From CAWIHA01 sp963835855 (GTDB lineage: Bacteria > Acidobacteriota > Terriglobia > Bryobacterales > Bryobacteraceae), in NCBI GenBank assembly GCA_963835855.1, contig CAWIHA010000040.1, positions 1-64,000 of the forward strand: a stretch of DNA of 64,000 nucleotides, in the 5' to 3' direction. The translations under genes and the position numbers were made by a program. Below, one piece after another: positions 33,668 through 43,000 of this stretch; position 1 is the stretch's first letter; every line of letters starts with the position of its first letter. Under the pieces are notes generated by a model. That model saw only the letters and a list, made by a program, of their open reading frames with translations. It was not told the DNA's origin and ran no database searches.

Positions 33668-34558
33668 TTATTGTTCGCGTTTCTGCGGGACGGCTATTTG
33701 GGGCGCCACGGGAGGGGCTGGCGCAGGCCGGGCCTCTACCTTCTGGACAGCGGGATTTTGGGACTGTGTGTTCCAGTCCACGACAGCCATTGCCGTGCTC
33801 AAGAAATACTTGTCGACGTTGGCGTCATAAAGAAGGCCCCACACAAACTGCCCTCTTATCGACCGGTCCATACAACACATCCAGGCTTGTTGCAGGGTCT
33901 GAATCAGCACATCGCGGGCCGTCAGAGCATTCCCTGAAATCGCGCACTGCCCCCGGATAAGGTTTCCGATCGGAACCACGCCCTCAACCACGTTCGCGCC
34001 GCGCAAGATCTTGAGCTGCCGGAATAGCTCCCGCAAGGTATCGGTACACAAGTTTGTCACGGGAGACATCTGCACCGGCGTGCTCAAAATCGGCTGAAAC
34101 TCGACGAGCTTTCCGCTCACGACTTGGCCCGCCGGAACGATGTGCACGTAACGCCCCTGCTCATCAACCATCAGTGTGAATCTGCCGGGATTTCCGGAAT
34201 TGTTGTACTGCTCGACAATGCGCCGGAGCCCTGCCCCGTCCAGGGTTGGGTGCTCCGGTTGCCAATATGCGGTTCTAACGCCAGTGCCGCCGTCAACGGC
34301 CTTTGCGCCTTCAAGCTGAACTTTCATGGGCACCGACCGCGGGTAGAGGAACCGAGCGCCATGCGGGCGAATATCGGCCAGAAGGTCGGCCTTGTCGTAG
34401 GGCGCTTCTTCATAGGTAACTGAGTAGCCCCGCCTCGCCAATTCCCAAGCAAGCGTACCTAGCGGGCTGGGACCATTCAGCTCAATGGTGTCTTGGCACA
34501 AACCCGCGCAGCGCGAGAGTAAAGCCAATAATGCGATAGCCGCAAGCCGTCTTATCAT
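33668..34558 (-). CDS. Uncharacterised secreted protein, tandem paralog A
   Basis: A 296-residue protein with an N-terminal signal segment (LAAIALLALLSRCAGLCQ). The mature part has GYSVTYEEAPYDKADL, an extended strand region, FTLMVDEQGRYVHIVPAG, EFQPILSTPVQMSP, RELFRQLKILRGANVV and a C-terminal Pro-rich tail. It is about 88% identical to the gene directly upstream, so the pair is a recent tandem duplication. The pattern recalls acidobacterial exported proteins of unknown function that combine an STN-like strand and a VHIVP motif; I do not know the activity. Cys residues (for example WMCC) suggest disulfides in the periplasm. Confidence 0.65.
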   Translation of the reverse strand: MIRRLAAIALLALLSRCAGLCQDTIELNGPSPLGTLAWELARRGYSVTYEEAPYDKADLLADIRPHGARFLYPRSVPMKVQLEGAKAVDGGTGVRTAYWQPEHPTLDGAGLRRIVEQYNNSGNPGRFTLMVDEQGRYVHIVPAGQVVSGKLVEFQPILSTPVQMSPVTNLCTDTLRELFRQLKILRGANVVEGVVPIGNLIRGQCAISGNALTARDVLIQTLQQAWMCCMDRSIRGQFVWGLLYDANVDKYFLSTAMAVVDWNTQSQNPAVQKVEARPAPAPPVAPQIAVPQKREQ

Positions 34559-34572
34559 TTCAGGGTGGACCG

Positions 34573-35469
34573 TTACTGTTCGCGTTTCTGCTGCGGTACG
34601 GCTATTTGGGGCGCCACGGGAGGGGCTGGCGCAGGCTGGGCCTCTACTTTCGGGACAGCGGGAGTTTGAGGCTGCTCGTTCTCACCCACAATGGCCGGCT
34701 GCGTGCTCAGAAAGTACTTGTCCCAGTTGGTGTCGTAGAGAAGGCACCAGACAAATTGGCCCCTTATCGACCGGTCCGTGCAACACATCCAGGCTTGCTG
34801 CAGGATCTGAATCAGCACCTCGCGGGCCGTCAGAGCGTTCCCTGAAATCGCGCACTGGCCCCGGATAAGGCCTCCAATCGGAACCACACCCTCGACCACG
34901 TTCGCGTCGCGCAAGATCTTGAGCTGCCGGAATAACTCCTGCATGGTATCCCAACATGAGCTCGTTACAGGAAGCATCATCTGTACCGGCGTGCTCAAAA
35001 TCGGCTGAAACTCCACAGTTTTCCCGTTCACGACCCGGCCCGCGGGAACGATGTGCGCGTAGCGCCCCTGCTCATCGACCATCAACGTAAATCTCCCCGG
35101 ATTTCCGGAATTGTTGTACTGCTCGACGATGCGCCGGAGCCCTGCCTCGTCCAGCGTTGGGTGCTCCGGTTGCCAATATGCGGTTCTAACGCCGACGCCG
35201 CCGTCAACTGCCTTTGCGCCTTCAAGCTGAACCTTCATCGGCACCCACCTAGGGTGGAGGAACCAGGGGCCGTGCGTCCGGGGATCGGCCACAAGGCTAG
35301 CCTTATCGAACGGCGCTTCCTCATAGGTGACCGAGTAGCCCCGCTTCGCCAACCCCACGCTAAGGGTACTTAACGGGCGAGGATCATTCAGCTCGATGGT
35401 GTCCTGGCACAAGCCCACGCAGCACGACAGTAAAACTAATGAAGCAATAGCCGCAAGCCATCTTATCAT
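34573..35469 (-). CDS. Uncharacterised secreted protein, tandem paralog B
   Basis: A 298-residue protein nearly collinear with the downstream paralog: signal segment LAAIASLVLLSCCVGLCQ, GYSVTYEEAPFDKASL, FTLMVDEQGRYAHIVPAG, ILSTPVQMMLPVTSSCWDT and AWMCCTDRSIRGQFVWCLLYD. Differences cluster in the N-terminal 60 residues and the tail, which could mark a variable or ligand-contacting surface. The 14-base gap to the downstream gene and the 21-base gap to the upstream repeat protein suggest one operon of three secreted proteins. Function unknown. Confidence 0.65.
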   Translation of the reverse strand: MIRWLAAIASLVLLSCCVGLCQDTIELNDPRPLSTLSVGLAKRGYSVTYEEAPFDKASLVADPRTHGPWFLHPRWVPMKVQLEGAKAVDGGVGVRTAYWQPEHPTLDEAGLRRIVEQYNNSGNPGRFTLMVDEQGRYAHIVPAGRVVNGKTVEFQPILSTPVQMMLPVTSSCWDTMQELFRQLKILRDANVVEGVVPIGGLIRGQCAISGNALTAREVLIQILQQAWMCCTDRSIRGQFVWCLLYDTNWDKYFLSTQPAIVGENEQPQTPAVPKVEAQPAPAPPVAPQIAVPQQKREQ

Positions 35470-35490
35470 TTCTCGTTTCTCCTTGTTCTT

Positions 35491-37335
35491 TCAGAAATAG
35501 AATGTTAGCGAGCCTGAGGACGCGTTGCCCCTCGACACTGAAAATGAAGTAGGAGTAACAACGAACTTCAGTATATTCAGGCCCGTACCGTTGCCGCCGT
35601 ACAGTTCGTATCCCGTGCCGCCTGTCTCGGAGTTGATCTCCATTTGCTGCGGATACTGGATCGTACACGATCCGTTCGCCATGCTTGGAGAACGCGCTTG
35701 AGTGACCGCGACAATATTGCTGCCAAGCCCAACGTTATCAGGGCCGTAGTTGCCCGCACTGTTATTGTTCTGGACGTACCAGACAGCGCCTGGCTGGGCA
35801 AGCGAGGTGATCGGCTGCGGCCACGGTGCGTCGCTCCAGTAACATCCGTCTTTGCCTGCGGGGGAGGCGGGACTGACCTGCTCAACCTTCCTGCCGCCGA
35901 AGTTGTAGCCGGGTGAAGTGAGTGCGGCGTTGAACATGGCCGTGGTGACTGCACCATATTGGCTCGCCCAGCTCGCGAACGAGCTGTTCTCACCTGTTGG
36001 GATCCGCTCGAGCACCCTCAGCGAACTGTTCCCTGAGGCGCATGTCGGCCGCCCTGGATATGTGTATAGGAACGTCCCACCCGCCAAGCCGCAGGTGGGC
36101 GCGGCATTGATCGAACCAGAGATGCTCAGGTTGCATGTGTAATACATGGCGTTGTTACAACTCTGCGATGCAGGAGAACCATTTGTTCCAGCAAGGCTGT
36201 AGGTCTGCTTTGAAGCGTTGTAAGTGCCCGACACCTGCCACGTGAGTAGGCCGCCACAGCTGCCGCCAGTCGTCGCGGTACCTGAGACGCTTCCATTATT
36301 TTGGTTAAGGGACCACGTGATGCCCGTTGAATCGGTCCATGTGCCCGCCATAGAGGCGCAGGCAGCTTGGCCCGGCTGGTTCGGCATGCCGCTCACAACC
36401 TGGAAGAAAGTCTGCGTGCAGGTCAGCGACGTGATGGGGTTCGAGACGGCCGGAGTCACCTTGTAAGCCCCAAGAAGGCCGCTGGTGCTAACGGACGCAG
36501 ACCAGTTCGTTGTGTTCGGGGCATTTGTGGCTGAGACCGGTGGGGCTGAGTATGGGTTTGTAGTGGCGCCCGTTACGTTAAACGAGACGCTGGTAGCTCC
36601 GGAAACACCCGCCTGGGTTACGGTGACGGGGCTGCCGGGGGACGCAGGGTCGCCGGCTACGCCGGTTGTGCCGCAGTTCAACTGGCCGTAAACTTGGAAA
36701 ACGAGTGTTGGGATGGCCTGAAAGCCTCCAACGTACCACGTTTCAGTCCACGTCCCGACGCCGTTGGCCGGCACGACGCTGGCCGTCATGGTACCGCTCA
36801 TCTGGTATTGACTGCTCCCGTTCGTCGTTCCCACATAGGCATTCGTCCCCTGGGTGACGCCGTTCAGCGTCTGGGTTACCGTGACGGTGGCATTGGGAGG
36901 GCCGCCGTTGATACTGAGCAGGAAGCCGTCACCGACCAGGAAGTTGGTACCGCCGCGCGTTGTGTTCGTGAGCGTGACCCTGGGCTGGGTGCTCACGGTG
37001 AATGAAAGGAGCGGGGTTGCCCAAAAGTTTTTAACGAACCACATTTCGGTCCACGCGCCGACGGTGCTGGCCGGCATGTAACCGCTCATTTGGTATTGGC
37101 CGCTCCCGTTCGTCATTCCCACATAGACATTCGTCCCCAAGGTGATGCCGTTCAGCGTCTGCGTTACCGTGACGGCGGCAGTGGGAAAGCCACCATTGAT
37201 ACTGAGCAGGAAGCCGTCACCGACCAGGAAGTTGGTACCGCCGCGTGTTGTGTTCGTGAGCGTGACCATGGGGTTGGCATTTGCACTGAGCTGGGCAATG
37301 CACAGTCCACAGAAAAGCATCAGGGCGCCGCGCAT
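35491..37335 (-). CDS. Large secreted protein with two Ig-like N-terminal repeats
   Basis: A 614-residue exported protein from the ATG at 37335 (signal MRGALMLFCGLCIAQLSANA). Residues ~24-119 and ~120-217 are two copies of a Thr/Gly-rich beta module; 26 residues at the start of each copy are identical (VTLTNTTRGGTNFLVGDGF and on). Further Gly/Ser/Thr-rich segments follow, with paired Cys residues (SCTQTFFQVV-type and YYTCNLSISG). The C-terminal ~200 residues look like a globular domain with Tyr/Trp-rich strands, ending in SLTFYF. This is an adhesin- or surface-like architecture; no enzymatic motif is visible. An upstream GTG/ATG extension (to 37386) is possible but would spoil the signal peptide. 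Confidence 0.6.
   Translation of the reverse strand: MRGALMLFCGLCIAQLSANANPMVTLTNTTRGGTNFLVGDGFLLSINGGFPTAAVTVTQTLNGITLGTNVYVGMTNGSGQYQMSGYMPASTVGAWTEMWFVKNFWATPLLSFTVSTQPRVTLTNTTRGGTNFLVGDGFLLSINGGPPNATVTVTQTLNGVTQGTNAYVGTTNGSSQYQMSGTMTASVVPANGVGTWTETWYVGGFQAIPTLVFQVYGQLNCGTTGVAGDPASPGSPVTVTQAGVSGATSVSFNVTGATTNPYSAPPVSATNAPNTTNWSASVSTSGLLGAYKVTPAVSNPITSLTCTQTFFQVVSGMPNQPGQAACASMAGTWTDSTGITWSLNQNNGSVSGTATTGGSCGGLLTWQVSGTYNASKQTYSLAGTNGSPASQSCNNAMYYTCNLSISGSINAAPTCGLAGGTFLYTYPGRPTCASGNSSLRVLERIPTGENSSFASWASQYGAVTTAMFNAALTSPGYNFGGRKVEQVSPASPAGKDGCYWSDAPWPQPITSLAQPGAVWYVQNNNSAGNYGPDNVGLGSNIVAVTQARSPSMANGSCTIQYPQQMEINSETGGTGYELYGGNGTGLNILKFVVTPTSFSVSRGNASSGSLTFYF
36685..37266 (-). repeat. Two direct ~290-bp repeats inside the secreted-protein gene
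   Basis: 37266-36979 and 36978-36685 encode the two N-terminal beta modules. Long stretches are nearly identical at DNA level, for example around ACCAGGAAGTTGGTACCGCC on the plus strand, so recombination between them could add or remove modules. Confidence 0.8.
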
Positions 37336-37579
37336 GACAACTGGACGCGGATTATGTAGCGAAGCAGACACGATAGTCACCACCAACGAAGATTGGCTGC
37401 TGTTGCAAACTCCAATGCGCAGTATACACCTCCCGAAGCGGCCCTCGATGTATTTTTGTGCATAATGTGTGTATATTTTCTGTATATGCAGGTAAGGCGC
37501 TAATTATAACCGGGCGCGATCTTCCCTCGCGCTCGCATTGGCCCATGCAACTTTTACAACATAGCGCTGAACCGGCTGG

Positions 37580-38362
37580 TCAGATTCCGGTTTCGAGGGG
37601 GTGTGTTTCCGGCTGGGCTTCCGATTCCGGTTGCGGGCCCAGCTCGTCGAATTCGGCGGGCGGATTATAGTACAGGATGCGGCCGCAGCTTTCGCAGCAC
37701 ATCACGCGGCCGCCCAGGCGCAATTCCTGGAAGAACTGCAAGCGCAGCGCCATGTGACAGGCGGAGCAGCGGCCCTCGGCGGCCTCCGCGACGGCCAGCC
37801 CCTTGCGGTGCTTCCGGATGCGCTCGTAGTCCTTGTAAATCTGCGGTGTCATCGCGGCGACGATGCGCTGCCGCTCCTTCTGGAGGTCCCCGAGCGCTTT
37901 CTTGTCCGCCGCGGTGCGCTCCTGGGCCGATCGCTTCTCTGCCTCGACCTGCTGCTTTTCCTGGTTGAGAGCCGCCTCGGCGGCCTTCACGTTCTGCTCG
38001 AGAGGTTCGGATTCCGCCATCCGGTCCAGAATGCGGTCCTCGAACTTGCGAATCTCTTTTTCGCAGTATTCAATCTCGTGCTTGAAGGCGCTGTACTGCT
38101 CATTGGTCTTGGCGTCGAGCATCTGGTTTTTCAACTGCGAGATGCGCTGCTCCTGCGTCTGGATATCCCCTTCGAGTTGCTTCCGTTCCCTCTGATTGGC
38201 CGCCAGCGCGGCCTGGTCGGCCTCCAGCTTGCGGACGTGCGTGTCCAGCGTCTTTTCAATCGCGGCAGTATGCTTGGGGAGAGAGGCGATTTCGCGTTGC
38301 AATCCTGAGATCCGGCCATCCAGATTTTGCAGTTGGATGGCCAGCTTCAGATCCGGAACCAT
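37580..38362 (-). CDS. CT398-like coiled-coil protein with C4 zinc ribbon
   Basis: A 260-residue protein. Residues ~15-175 form a long coiled coil (LQREIASLPKHTAAIEKTLD ... LNQEKQQVEAEKRSAQERT). Residues ~195-235 hold a four-Cys zinc ribbon: RCSACHMALR and MCCESCGRILYY. CT398-type proteins are widely conserved; the chlamydial member binds sigma-54 and type III chaperones, but the general role is unclear. Its ATG overlaps the murJ stop by one base (TAATG), so it is translated together with the lipid II flippase gene. Confidence 0.85.
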   Translation of the reverse strand: MVPDLKLAIQLQNLDGRISGLQREIASLPKHTAAIEKTLDTHVRKLEADQAALAANQRERKQLEGDIQTQEQRISQLKNQMLDAKTNEQYSAFKHEIEYCEKEIRKFEDRILDRMAESEPLEQNVKAAEAALNQEKQQVEAEKRSAQERTAADKKALGDLQKERQRIVAAMTPQIYKDYERIRKHRKGLAVAEAAEGRCSACHMALRLQFFQELRLGGRVMCCESCGRILYYNPPAEFDELGPQPESEAQPETHPLETGI

Positions 38363-39999
38363 TATTCCTCAATTTTATCACGCCGGACAGCAGCGACTCG
38401 CGCGATGGGGAAACGAAGCGCGCGGCCGGCGGCTTCGAGCTCCGCCACTCGAAGCGCGCGGCAGACCGCGTAGAACACGGCCACGCCAAGCGGAATCGAG
38501 ACGGCCAGATCGGCCAGGCGCGCCGCCCTGCTCACTCCCCACCAGTTCTCGATGGAGCGGCTCGAAAGCGCGACCGCGCCGGCCATTACCGCGCAAGCCG
38601 CCGAGATTTTGAGCGCGCTTCGAGCGAGCGCCCGTCCGTGAATGCCGCCGAGCCGCTCCCGCAGGATCCAGAACAACGCCACCGATCCGAACAGCGCCAC
38701 CACCGAGGTGGCAAGCGCGAGACCCGCGTGCCCCCAATGCGCGCGGCTCACCATCGACCAAGCCGCGGCGTAATTGATCAGGACCGACGCCAGGCTCGCC
38801 AGCATCGGCACACGCGCGCTGCCCAGCGCATAAAACGCCGGCGCGAGCACCTTCAGCGCCGCATAGCCCGCCAGCCCCACCGCGTAACCCGATAGCGCGA
38901 GCGCGGTTTGATGCGTGTCATAGGCTTCAAACTTGCGGCCCTGATAGATCACCCCGATCATCGCATCGCCCAGGATGATCAGGCCGGCGGCGGACGGCAG
39001 CGTCAGCAGCAGCACGCTCGCGAGCGAGCGGGAGATGGTACGGCGGAACGCTTCCAGGTTGCCCGAGAAGGCGCTGCGCGAAATCGAGGGCAGCGTCGCG
39101 GACGCAATCGCCACGCCAAAGAGCCCCAGCGGCAACTGCATGAACCGGAAGGCGTAGTTCAGCCAGCTCACGGGCCCGTTGAGGCCGCGCACCGGGTCGG
39201 CAATCGTAGACGCGAAGTTGGTGTTCACCGCCACATTGATCTGCAGGGCTGCGCTGCCGATGACGGCCGGCCCCATCAGCCGGACAATATGCCGCAGTCC
39301 TGGGTGTGACCAATCGAAGCGGGGGCGGAAGCGGAAGCCCAGCCGCAACAGGCTGGGTACTTGCCAGAGCAGTTGCAGCACGCCGCCGAGCACCACGCCG
39401 TAGGCCATACCTTCGATTGGGGCGATACCGAAGCGGGGCCCGAGCCACCATGCGATGAGGACGCCGAAGCATACCGAGCCCAGGTTGAACAGCGTCGAAG
39501 CCAGCGCTGGAATACCGAACCGGTTACACGCGTTCAAGATCCCCATCGCCTGCGCCGCCAGCGCCACCACCAGGAGAAACGGGAACATGATGCGTGTCAG
39601 CCTGACCGCCAGCGCGAATTTGCCGGGGTCGGCCGCCTTCCATCCAGGCGCCAGCAATCCGGCCAGAAACGGGCTGAAGACAATGCCCGCCACACACACC
39701 AGCCCGGCGGCGATGATCAGCGCCGTTCCAACCAGGTTCGAGAGCTCCGCCGCATCTTTCCGGTCTTTCGCCTCCAGGTACTCGGTGAAGGTGGGCACGA
39801 AGGCGGAAGAGAGCGCGCCCTCGGCGAACAGGTCGCGGGTGAGGTTCGGGATGCGGAAACCCAGCGAGAAAGCGTCGTACACGCGGCCGGCGCCGAACAG
39901 GTGCGCCATCACGGTTTCACGGATGAGCCCGCTGATGCGGCTCAGCAGCACCGCGGCCGAAACGATGCCGGCTGAGCGAGCTGCGCTTTGCTGCGCCAT
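38362..39999 (-). CDS. murJ: Lipid II flippase MurJ (MviN)
   Basis: A 545-residue MOP-superfamily transporter with 14 predicted helices. The N-terminal signature VLLSRISGLIRETVMAHLFG and GFRIPNLTRDLFAEGALSSAFVP are characteristic; the basic residues of helices 1 and 2 that line the lipid II cavity are present. MurJ moves lipid II across the inner membrane for peptidoglycan synthesis. It is 12 kb from the dcw cluster and instead pairs with the CT398-like gene. A short open frame ends directly before its ATG (TAGATG). Confidence 0.92.
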   Translation of the reverse strand: MAQQSAARSAGIVSAAVLLSRISGLIRETVMAHLFGAGRVYDAFSLGFRIPNLTRDLFAEGALSSAFVPTFTEYLEAKDRKDAAELSNLVGTALIIAAGLVCVAGIVFSPFLAGLLAPGWKAADPGKFALAVRLTRIMFPFLLVVALAAQAMGILNACNRFGIPALASTLFNLGSVCFGVLIAWWLGPRFGIAPIEGMAYGVVLGGVLQLLWQVPSLLRLGFRFRPRFDWSHPGLRHIVRLMGPAVIGSAALQINVAVNTNFASTIADPVRGLNGPVSWLNYAFRFMQLPLGLFGVAIASATLPSISRSAFSGNLEAFRRTISRSLASVLLLTLPSAAGLIILGDAMIGVIYQGRKFEAYDTHQTALALSGYAVGLAGYAALKVLAPAFYALGSARVPMLASLASVLINYAAAWSMVSRAHWGHAGLALATSVVALFGSVALFWILRERLGGIHGRALARSALKISAACAVMAGAVALSSRSIENWWGVSRAARLADLAVSIPLGVAVFYAVCRALRVAELEAAGRALRFPIARVAAVRRDKIEE

Positions 40000-40155
40000 C
40001 TACCGCCCGTACGGCTGGAGGAAAAGGGCGCACCTACGCCCGTCATCGTTCTCCCGCCGGCGCGTCCCGTTGGGCCAGCGCAAGCCGTCTTCAGGCAGCC
40101 CGAAGTCCCCGATCCAGCCGGTGCACTCCGCACACGCAGCCATGACGCGAGACAT
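40000..40155 (-). CDS. Possible 51-residue protein upstream of murJ
   Basis: An open frame from the ATG at 40155 (or 40143, MAACAECTG) whose TAG stop touches the murJ ATG. The peptide contains CAECTGWIGDFGLPEDG and RRRENDDGRRCALFLQPYG, with three Cys and balanced charge, unlike a random GC-rich frame. A perfect TATAAT (40162-40167 on the minus strand) ends six bases before the 40155 ATG, which would place transcription start nearly at the start codon and imply leaderless translation. No family recognised; it may also be non-coding leader for murJ. Confidence 0.4.
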   Translation of the reverse strand: MSRVMAACAECTGWIGDFGLPEDGLRWPNGTRRRENDDGRRCALFLQPYGR

Positions 40156-40197
40156 GGTTTCATTATAGAGCGCCGCTGCCGCCCGGCCGCCGGGAAG

Positions 40198-41427
40198 CTA
40201 CCCTCTGGCCTGGTGCAGGAACAGCGTCAGGTAGCGTTTCAAGTTTCCCGTGATCAGAAAGTTCTCGCGCACGTGTTCGTGACCCTGCTCGCCCAAGCGG
40301 CGCGCGATCTCGGGATGCGAAAGCAAGAAGCGGACCTGGTAGGCGGTGCCTTCCACGGAATGGGCCAGCAAACCGGTGTGTTTGTGAAGTACCTGTAACG
40401 GAATCCCGCCGACGGCGGAGGCGACCACCGGCTTCTTCTTCCACAGCGCCTCGGTGACGGTAAGCCCAAAACCCTCCCGCAAGCTCTTCTGAAGGACGAT
40501 GGTGGAGGCGCTCTGCAGCGCGTTTACTTCGAGCGGGCTTGCGGCCGGCAACTCGAGCACGTGAATGTCGGGATCGCCGTGGGCGGCTTCGTTCACCTCC
40601 GCCAGAACCTGGCTGCCCTCGGGATCGTCGGAAGCTCCCCCGCCGGCCAGCACAAGTTGGCAGTCGTAATAGCGCTTCACCAGGCGATAAGCGCGCACGA
40701 CGCCCACCGGGTCTTTCAGGCGATCGAAGCGGGAGATCTGCGTGAGGATCGGGCGGCTTGCGTCAATTGCAAACCCAGACAGCACGCCCGCGACGAACTC
40801 GGGCTCAAGATCCCGATTCTTGTCCGCCAGCGGGTCAACGGAGGGATAGAACAGATACTGCGGAATCGGGAGCTGGCGGGCGAATGCAGGCGCAGAGAAA
40901 ATGCAGCCGTCAAAGCGGGCCACATAGGGCTCAAGAAATTTCCAGACCGCCGGGTCAGGCCGCGACAAATCGATATGGCACCTCCAGGTCCAGCGCCCCG
41001 GATGGCTCTCTGTGCGGGCATCGACCAGCGCCACTGGTTGAGGATCGTGAATGACGACGAAGCGGGATTCCAGCGTCAAGAGCTCTTGATTGCGGCGGCT
41101 ATACTCGCGGAAAATTTCAAAATCGCGGTCTTTCGCCTGATAAGGACCGCCGTGGAGCGCATTGTGAAAAGCCTTGGTGACCTCGAAAAACTCCGGGGCC
41201 GCATCCATCACATGCCAGCGTCCTTCCAGTCCCACCCCGCGCATCAGCGGCAGCAGCCGTGTGAGCAACTCCGCGACTCCGCCACCGACGGCTGTGGAGT
41301 TCACCATATCGACCGTGGAGCCTTCCAAGGGGCCGGCGAGCGCACGCAGCTCCTCAACTTCCGCTGCGCCTACGATAGGCACGTACGGATCGAGCGAGGA
41401 AGGCGTCAAGTCGGCCAACTCATTCAT
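40198..41427 (-). CDS. treT: Trehalose glycosyltransferring synthase (TreT-like GT4)
   Basis: A 409-residue GT-B glycosyltransferase of family 4. It opens with a Rossmann half containing STAVGGGVAELLTRLLPLM and has a ~170-residue N-domain typical of TreT (HVMDAAPEFFEVTKAFHNAL, VIHDPQPVALV), then the C-domain with QISRFDRLKDPVGVVRAY and the E-x7-E motif in SLREGFGLTVTEAL. TreT makes trehalose reversibly from NDP-glucose and free glucose. It overlaps the DUF5752 gene by four bases and is the last gene of a trehalose operon that also contains otsA and otsB. Confidence 0.82.
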   Translation of the reverse strand: MNELADLTPSSLDPYVPIVGAAEVEELRALAGPLEGSTVDMVNSTAVGGGVAELLTRLLPLMRGVGLEGRWHVMDAAPEFFEVTKAFHNALHGGPYQAKDRDFEIFREYSRRNQELLTLESRFVVIHDPQPVALVDARTESHPGRWTWRCHIDLSRPDPAVWKFLEPYVARFDGCIFSAPAFARQLPIPQYLFYPSVDPLADKNRDLEPEFVAGVLSGFAIDASRPILTQISRFDRLKDPVGVVRAYRLVKRYYDCQLVLAGGGASDDPEGSQVLAEVNEAAHGDPDIHVLELPAASPLEVNALQSASTIVLQKSLREGFGLTVTEALWKKKPVVASAVGGIPLQVLHKHTGLLAHSVEGTAYQVRFLLSHPEIARRLGEQGHEHVRENFLITGNLKRYLTLFLHQARG

Positions 41428-42080
41428 CTATCCATCTCCCGGTCCACCAGACCGATCAACTCCTGGCGGGCCGTGTCCAGCGTATTGGTGTAGATGTCGA
41501 TGCGGTTGGTGCGCGCGGCTAATTCCTCCAAACCAAGTGCGGTTGCGAACCAATGCGAGAAATCGTTGGTGCGTAACTGCAGACGGAGGCGCGAGGCGAT
41601 GAAGTGATGGTAGAACGACGCGCGGCTCAGGCGCTCCAGGCCCGCGCGGAACCCGGCCAGCGTCCGGGCGTCCCAAGGCAGCGGGACCGTGACCTCGATA
41701 GCGCGGGAAAAGTAGAACGGCTCAAAGGCCGATTGGCTGGCTTGCCGGGGAGACCGGCCGCAGTACTCCGAAAGTATCTGGCGGAAATCCGCGCGCAGTT
41801 CGGCGATGGAAACATAGTCGCGAACGTCGAGGCTGGCCAGCCGCTCGGCCAGCAGGGGTTGGTTGAGAGAAGCGAGCACCCATTGGGCAAAATCGTTCGA
41901 GAAGCCTTCGGTGAGGAAGTGATAGCGTCCCAGACACTGGAAGGTGTGGTTAAAAATCGTGGCATCGCTAGCTTGTTCCAGTGCGGCCAGGAGCTCCGCG
42001 ACGGTTTCCGCCTTCTGATTCTCCACGCAAATGAGATAGGCGGCGGTGGCAAATTGAAAGGGCTGCGCTGCTGTGCTCAT
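41424..42080 (-). CDS. DUF5752-family protein
   Basis: A 218-residue soluble protein, predicted mostly helical: FQFATAAYLICVENQKAETV, FLTEGFSNDFAQWVLASLNQ and LRTNDFSHWFATALGLEELA. I recognise it as DUF5752, which has been seen next to trehalose-synthase-type GT4 genes. Its stop overlaps the treT start (ATGA at 41424). The two internal segments ending NDFAQWV and NDFSHWF suggest an internal duplication. A regulatory or subunit role for TreT is inference from the coupling. Confidence 0.7.
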   Translation of the reverse strand: MSTAAQPFQFATAAYLICVENQKAETVAELLAALEQASDATIFNHTFQCLGRYHFLTEGFSNDFAQWVLASLNQPLLAERLASLDVRDYVSIAELRADFRQILSEYCGRSPRQASQSAFEPFYFSRAIEVTVPLPWDARTLAGFRAGLERLSRASFYHHFIASRLRLQLRTNDFSHWFATALGLEELAARTNRIDIYTNTLDTARQELIGLVDREMDR

Positions 42081-42198
42081 GCGGACCCGTTTCTGAGCTT
42101 CTGAAGCGCGGCCCGCGCCTCAGCGGTTCCGCACAGACAGCCCTCGCCTCGCGCCGGCAGGGATTTCAGGCCGCCATGGCAATCAATGAGCCACTGCA

Positions 42199-42996
42199 CT
42201 ATTTCAGCGAGCAACTGGATGCCTGGTATTCGATGAGCCAAGCCAGAAACTCCTGCACCGACTCCTGGCGCTCCACGTAATACTCCGCGGAGGTCGCCCG
42301 GGCGCGGCCGACGCTCACGGTGATGCCGTCCGGCAGCGCCTGGAATGCGTCTTCGTCGGTCAAATCGTCGCCTACGTACACGGACAATGCATCCGGCTTC
42401 CCGGAGGCTTCCCGAATCCAGCTAACCGCCCTGCCCTTGTTCCAGTCCACGCGAGGCCGGATGTCAAAAACTTTCCGGCCTTCGGTCACTGCAAACAGAT
42501 TGCCAAGGGAGTCAACTGCGGCCTCCACGATCTGACGAACCTCGGGGAGGCTGGCGGCGGGCGCCCGGCGGAAGTGGACACTGGCCGAAAGCACTTTGTT
42601 TTCCACTTCGACTCCCGGGACATCGCGCAGGCGCATCCGCAAATGCCGGGCTAGCTCTCCCAGGGCCGCCAGCCGCTGTGCAGCATGCGGCTCAACGAAG
42701 CTCATTCCGGGGCCGCTGATTTCCAAACCGTGGTTACCGGCGTAGATCAGATTCTCCAAGCCGACTCGCTCCCGCAAGTCCGAAAGCGCCCGCCCGCTGA
42801 TGATGGCCAACGAAAACTTGCTGCTGCCGGCGAGAACGGCTAGAGCTTGCCGGGTTTCCCGTGGCATCCGCGCCAGGCGGGGGTCCTCCACGATGGGCGC
42901 CAGCGTTCCGTCGAAGTCAGAGAACAAAAGAATATGGCGGGAAGCGATTACGCTTGAGGCAATTTCGGAAAGATGATCGAGAAGCGGCTGTGTCAT
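42199..42996 (-). CDS. otsB: Trehalose-6-phosphate phosphatase
   Basis: A 265-residue HAD phosphatase from the ATG at 42996, four bases after the otsA stop; an ATG further upstream lies inside otsA. LFSDFDGTLAPI carries the nucleophile and acid/base Asp pair (D27, D29), SGRALSDL is motif II, the Lys motif lies in RVDWNKGRAV and GDDLTDEDAF is motif IV. It hydrolyses trehalose-6-phosphate to trehalose and phosphate. The cap region with AGNHGLEI matches OtsB. Confidence 0.92.
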   Translation of the reverse strand: MTQPLLDHLSEIASSVIASRHILLFSDFDGTLAPIVEDPRLARMPRETRQALAVLAGSSKFSLAIISGRALSDLRERVGLENLIYAGNHGLEISGPGMSFVEPHAAQRLAALGELARHLRMRLRDVPGVEVENKVLSASVHFRRAPAASLPEVRQIVEAAVDSLGNLFAVTEGRKVFDIRPRVDWNKGRAVSWIREASGKPDALSVYVGDDLTDEDAFQALPDGITVSVGRARATSAEYYVERQESVQEFLAWLIEYQASSCSLK

Positions 42997-43000
42997 TCGG

